Positions 22,463-23,617 of a stretch of DNA of 23,617 bases are shown here, piece by piece. Made by a program: the position numbers and the translations under genes. The notes under the pieces are model-generated. The model was given only the letters and a program-made list of their open reading frames with translations. It made no database searches and was not told the origin of the DNA. Numbering within the stretch: position 1 is the stretch's first letter; each line of letters opens with the position of its first letter. The stretch is from Pullilachnospira_A gallistercoris (lineage in GTDB: Bacteria > Bacillota > Clostridia > Lachnospirales > Lachnospiraceae), in contig DVHM01000057.1 of assembly GCA_018712125.1 (NCBI GenBank), forward strand, positions 1-23,617. Reading direction: 5' to 3'.

Positions 22463-23617
22463 TTTCCTGCTCTCCCATGGAGGCCATCATGTCATCCCAC
22501 GCCAGGGAGCTCATGAGATATTTCAGCACATCCATGGCGCAGCGCTGCACATCGCCCAGAGGCAGATGGCGGCCGCGCTTGATACCGTGGTAGGTCACAG
22601 TCTTTGTTCCGTCGGCGTTCTCTGTCACGGTGGCGCTTCCCTCTTCCACGCGCTTTTTCGCCCGCTCGCCGAGCTCCGTTCCCGCGGCCACCGTCACGGT
22701 GTAGCTGTCCTTACCGCCGGCCTGGGGCAGAAAAGCTCCCCAGTTTTCCACGGCCTGGCGCATCATTCCGCCGTAGGCCATATTTACAATCTCATCCACC
22801 GAGCCGTCCTCGGTAAACACCGGATCTGTGCCGTAGAGCGCGCTCTCGAAGTACTCCACCTGCAGACCGCCCATAATCAGATCGTTGCCGGCGTGCATAT
22901 CGCTGGGCTTGTAGGACTGGGAACCCCAGTCAGTCATGAACAGGCCCTCAAATCCCCACTCGCCCCGGACAATGTGCTCCAGCAGCTCCTTGTTCTCGGA
23001 GGAGTGACGGCCGTTGATGCAGTTGTAGGAGGTCATGATCGTGCCCGGCTGCGACTCCCGCACCGCAATCTCAAATCCCTTCAAATAAATCTCCCGCAGC
23101 GCCCGCTGGGATACGGAGGAGTTGGATGTGGCCCGGTCAAGCTCCTGATCGTTGCAGGCGAAATGCTTGATGGAAACCTTGCAGCCCCTGTGGCTCTGTA
23201 CGCCCTTCGTGAAGGCCGCGGCACATTTTCCGGAAACCAGGGGATCCTCCGAATAGTACTCGAAGCATCTGCCGCAGAGGGGATCCCGGTGGATGTTCAT
23301 GCCCGGCCCCAGAACCACGGTCTGATGATAAGCGGTCATCTCAATGCCGAAGCCGTCTCCCACTTTTTCCAGGATGTCCAGATTCCAGGTCTGAGCCAGC
23401 GGAATACCCACAGGCCATCCCGCTGTCGGGAAGCCGATAATGTGCAGTCCCGCAGGGCCGTCGGTCATGTAGGAGTTGGGAATGCCCAGAGTCTCCACAT
23501 ACTGGCCGGTGGTCTGTCCGGAGGATGTGGGCGCCTTGGTAAAGGAAACCTTTTTCTTCATGCGGTTCTCCACCGGATGGGGCGTCTCGTTGGCGATCCC
23601 CGTCACCAGGCGAAGCA
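22455..23617 (-). CDS. glycoside hydrolase family 3 beta-glucosidase-type enzyme (5' end outside window)
   Basis: The reading frame is open to the right edge (LRLVTGIANETPHP before any start), so about 387 C-terminal residues are visible. They form a GH3 (beta/alpha)8 barrel: MTDGPAGLHI, LGPGMNIHRDPLCGRCFEYYSEDP, SIKHFACNDQE, MTSYNCINGRHSSEN, and the nucleophile aspartate in GLFMTDWGS. Only about 120 residues follow the barrel and no alpha/beta sandwich domain, so that domain should lie before the barrel, as in the permuted Ruminococcus albus-type beta-glucosidases. The GTG at 23606 is internal, not a start. It probably hydrolyses beta-glucosides; specificity is unknown. A terminator follows. 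Confidence 0.9.
   Translation of the reverse strand, partial: LRLVTGIANETPHPVENRMKKKVSFTKAPTSSGQTTGQYVETLGIPNSYMTDGPAGLHIIGFPTAGWPVGIPLAQTWNLDILEKVGDGFGIEMTAYHQTVVLGPGMNIHRDPLCGRCFEYYSEDPLVSGKCAAAFTKGVQSHRGCKVSIKHFACNDQELDRATSNSSVSQRALREIYLKGFEIAVRESQPGTIMTSYNCINGRHSSENKELLEHIVRGEWGFEGLFMTDWGSQSYKPSDMHAGNDLIMGGLQVEYFESALYGTDPVFTEDGSVDEIVNMAYGGMMRQAVENWGAFLPQAGGKDSYTVTVAAGTELGERAKKRVEEGSATVTENADGTKTVTYHGIKRGRHLPLGDVQRCAMDVLKYLMSSLAWDDMMASMGEQEKA

Overview
The window looks like chromosome of a fairly GC-rich Clostridia member, most likely Lachnospiraceae. The evidence is gene content: the ecfA1-ecfA2-ecfT-truA block, VanW/G5 protein, B12-type radical SAM protein, GH3 and GH13 enzymes, a large solute-binding lipoprotein and strong AGGAGG-type ribosome sites. 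Nothing suggests a phage, plasmid, transposon, CRISPR array, rRNA or tRNA. All genes lie on the minus strand except one sigma/anti-sigma pair.

Left part (1-5.8 kb). A perfect sigma-A promoter fires leftward out of the window. Next come a sugar O-acetyltransferase (minus) and, divergently, an ECF sigma factor with its membrane-bound zinc-finger anti-sigma factor. That pair is preceded by an ECF-type promoter and followed by a strong terminator. An AraC-family regulator then precedes a large solute-binding lipoprotein that has no permease genes beside it.

Middle part (5.8-14 kb). This is a tightly packed, partly overlapping minus-strand chain: AIR-synthase/HypE-like protein, Lrp-type regulator, aminotransferase, TrmL, EcfA1, EcfA2, EcfT, an AGCS sodium/amino-acid symporter and TruA. 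It mixes amino-acid metabolism, vitamin (ECF) uptake energising and tRNA modification. The symporter sits inside the otherwise canonical ecfT-truA junction.

Right part (14-23.6 kb). A VanW/G5 cell-envelope protein has its own promoter. A second minus-strand chain runs DUF308 membrane protein, a 76-residue unknown, TetR regulator, MntP-like membrane protein, B12/radical SAM protein and a 35-residue membrane protein. A GH13 amylase-type enzyme lies upstream of that chain. A GH3 beta-glucosidase, probably with permuted domain order, runs off the right edge.

The most unusual signal is a set of short (14-16 bp) tandem repeats, mostly at junctions between co-directional genes: 9.67-9.71, 17.36-17.39 (inside a gene), 20.03-20.11, 21.79-21.83 and 22.39-22.46 kb. 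The 20.0 kb array lies in the leader of the DUF308 gene. It is fully open in one frame as a possible 33-codon leader peptide of EEKGR repeats, whose stop lies just before the DUF308 start. Other points are two palindromes in the TetR/MntP-like gap and an unannotated small membrane protein. I see no obvious novel multi-gene defence or biosynthetic system.
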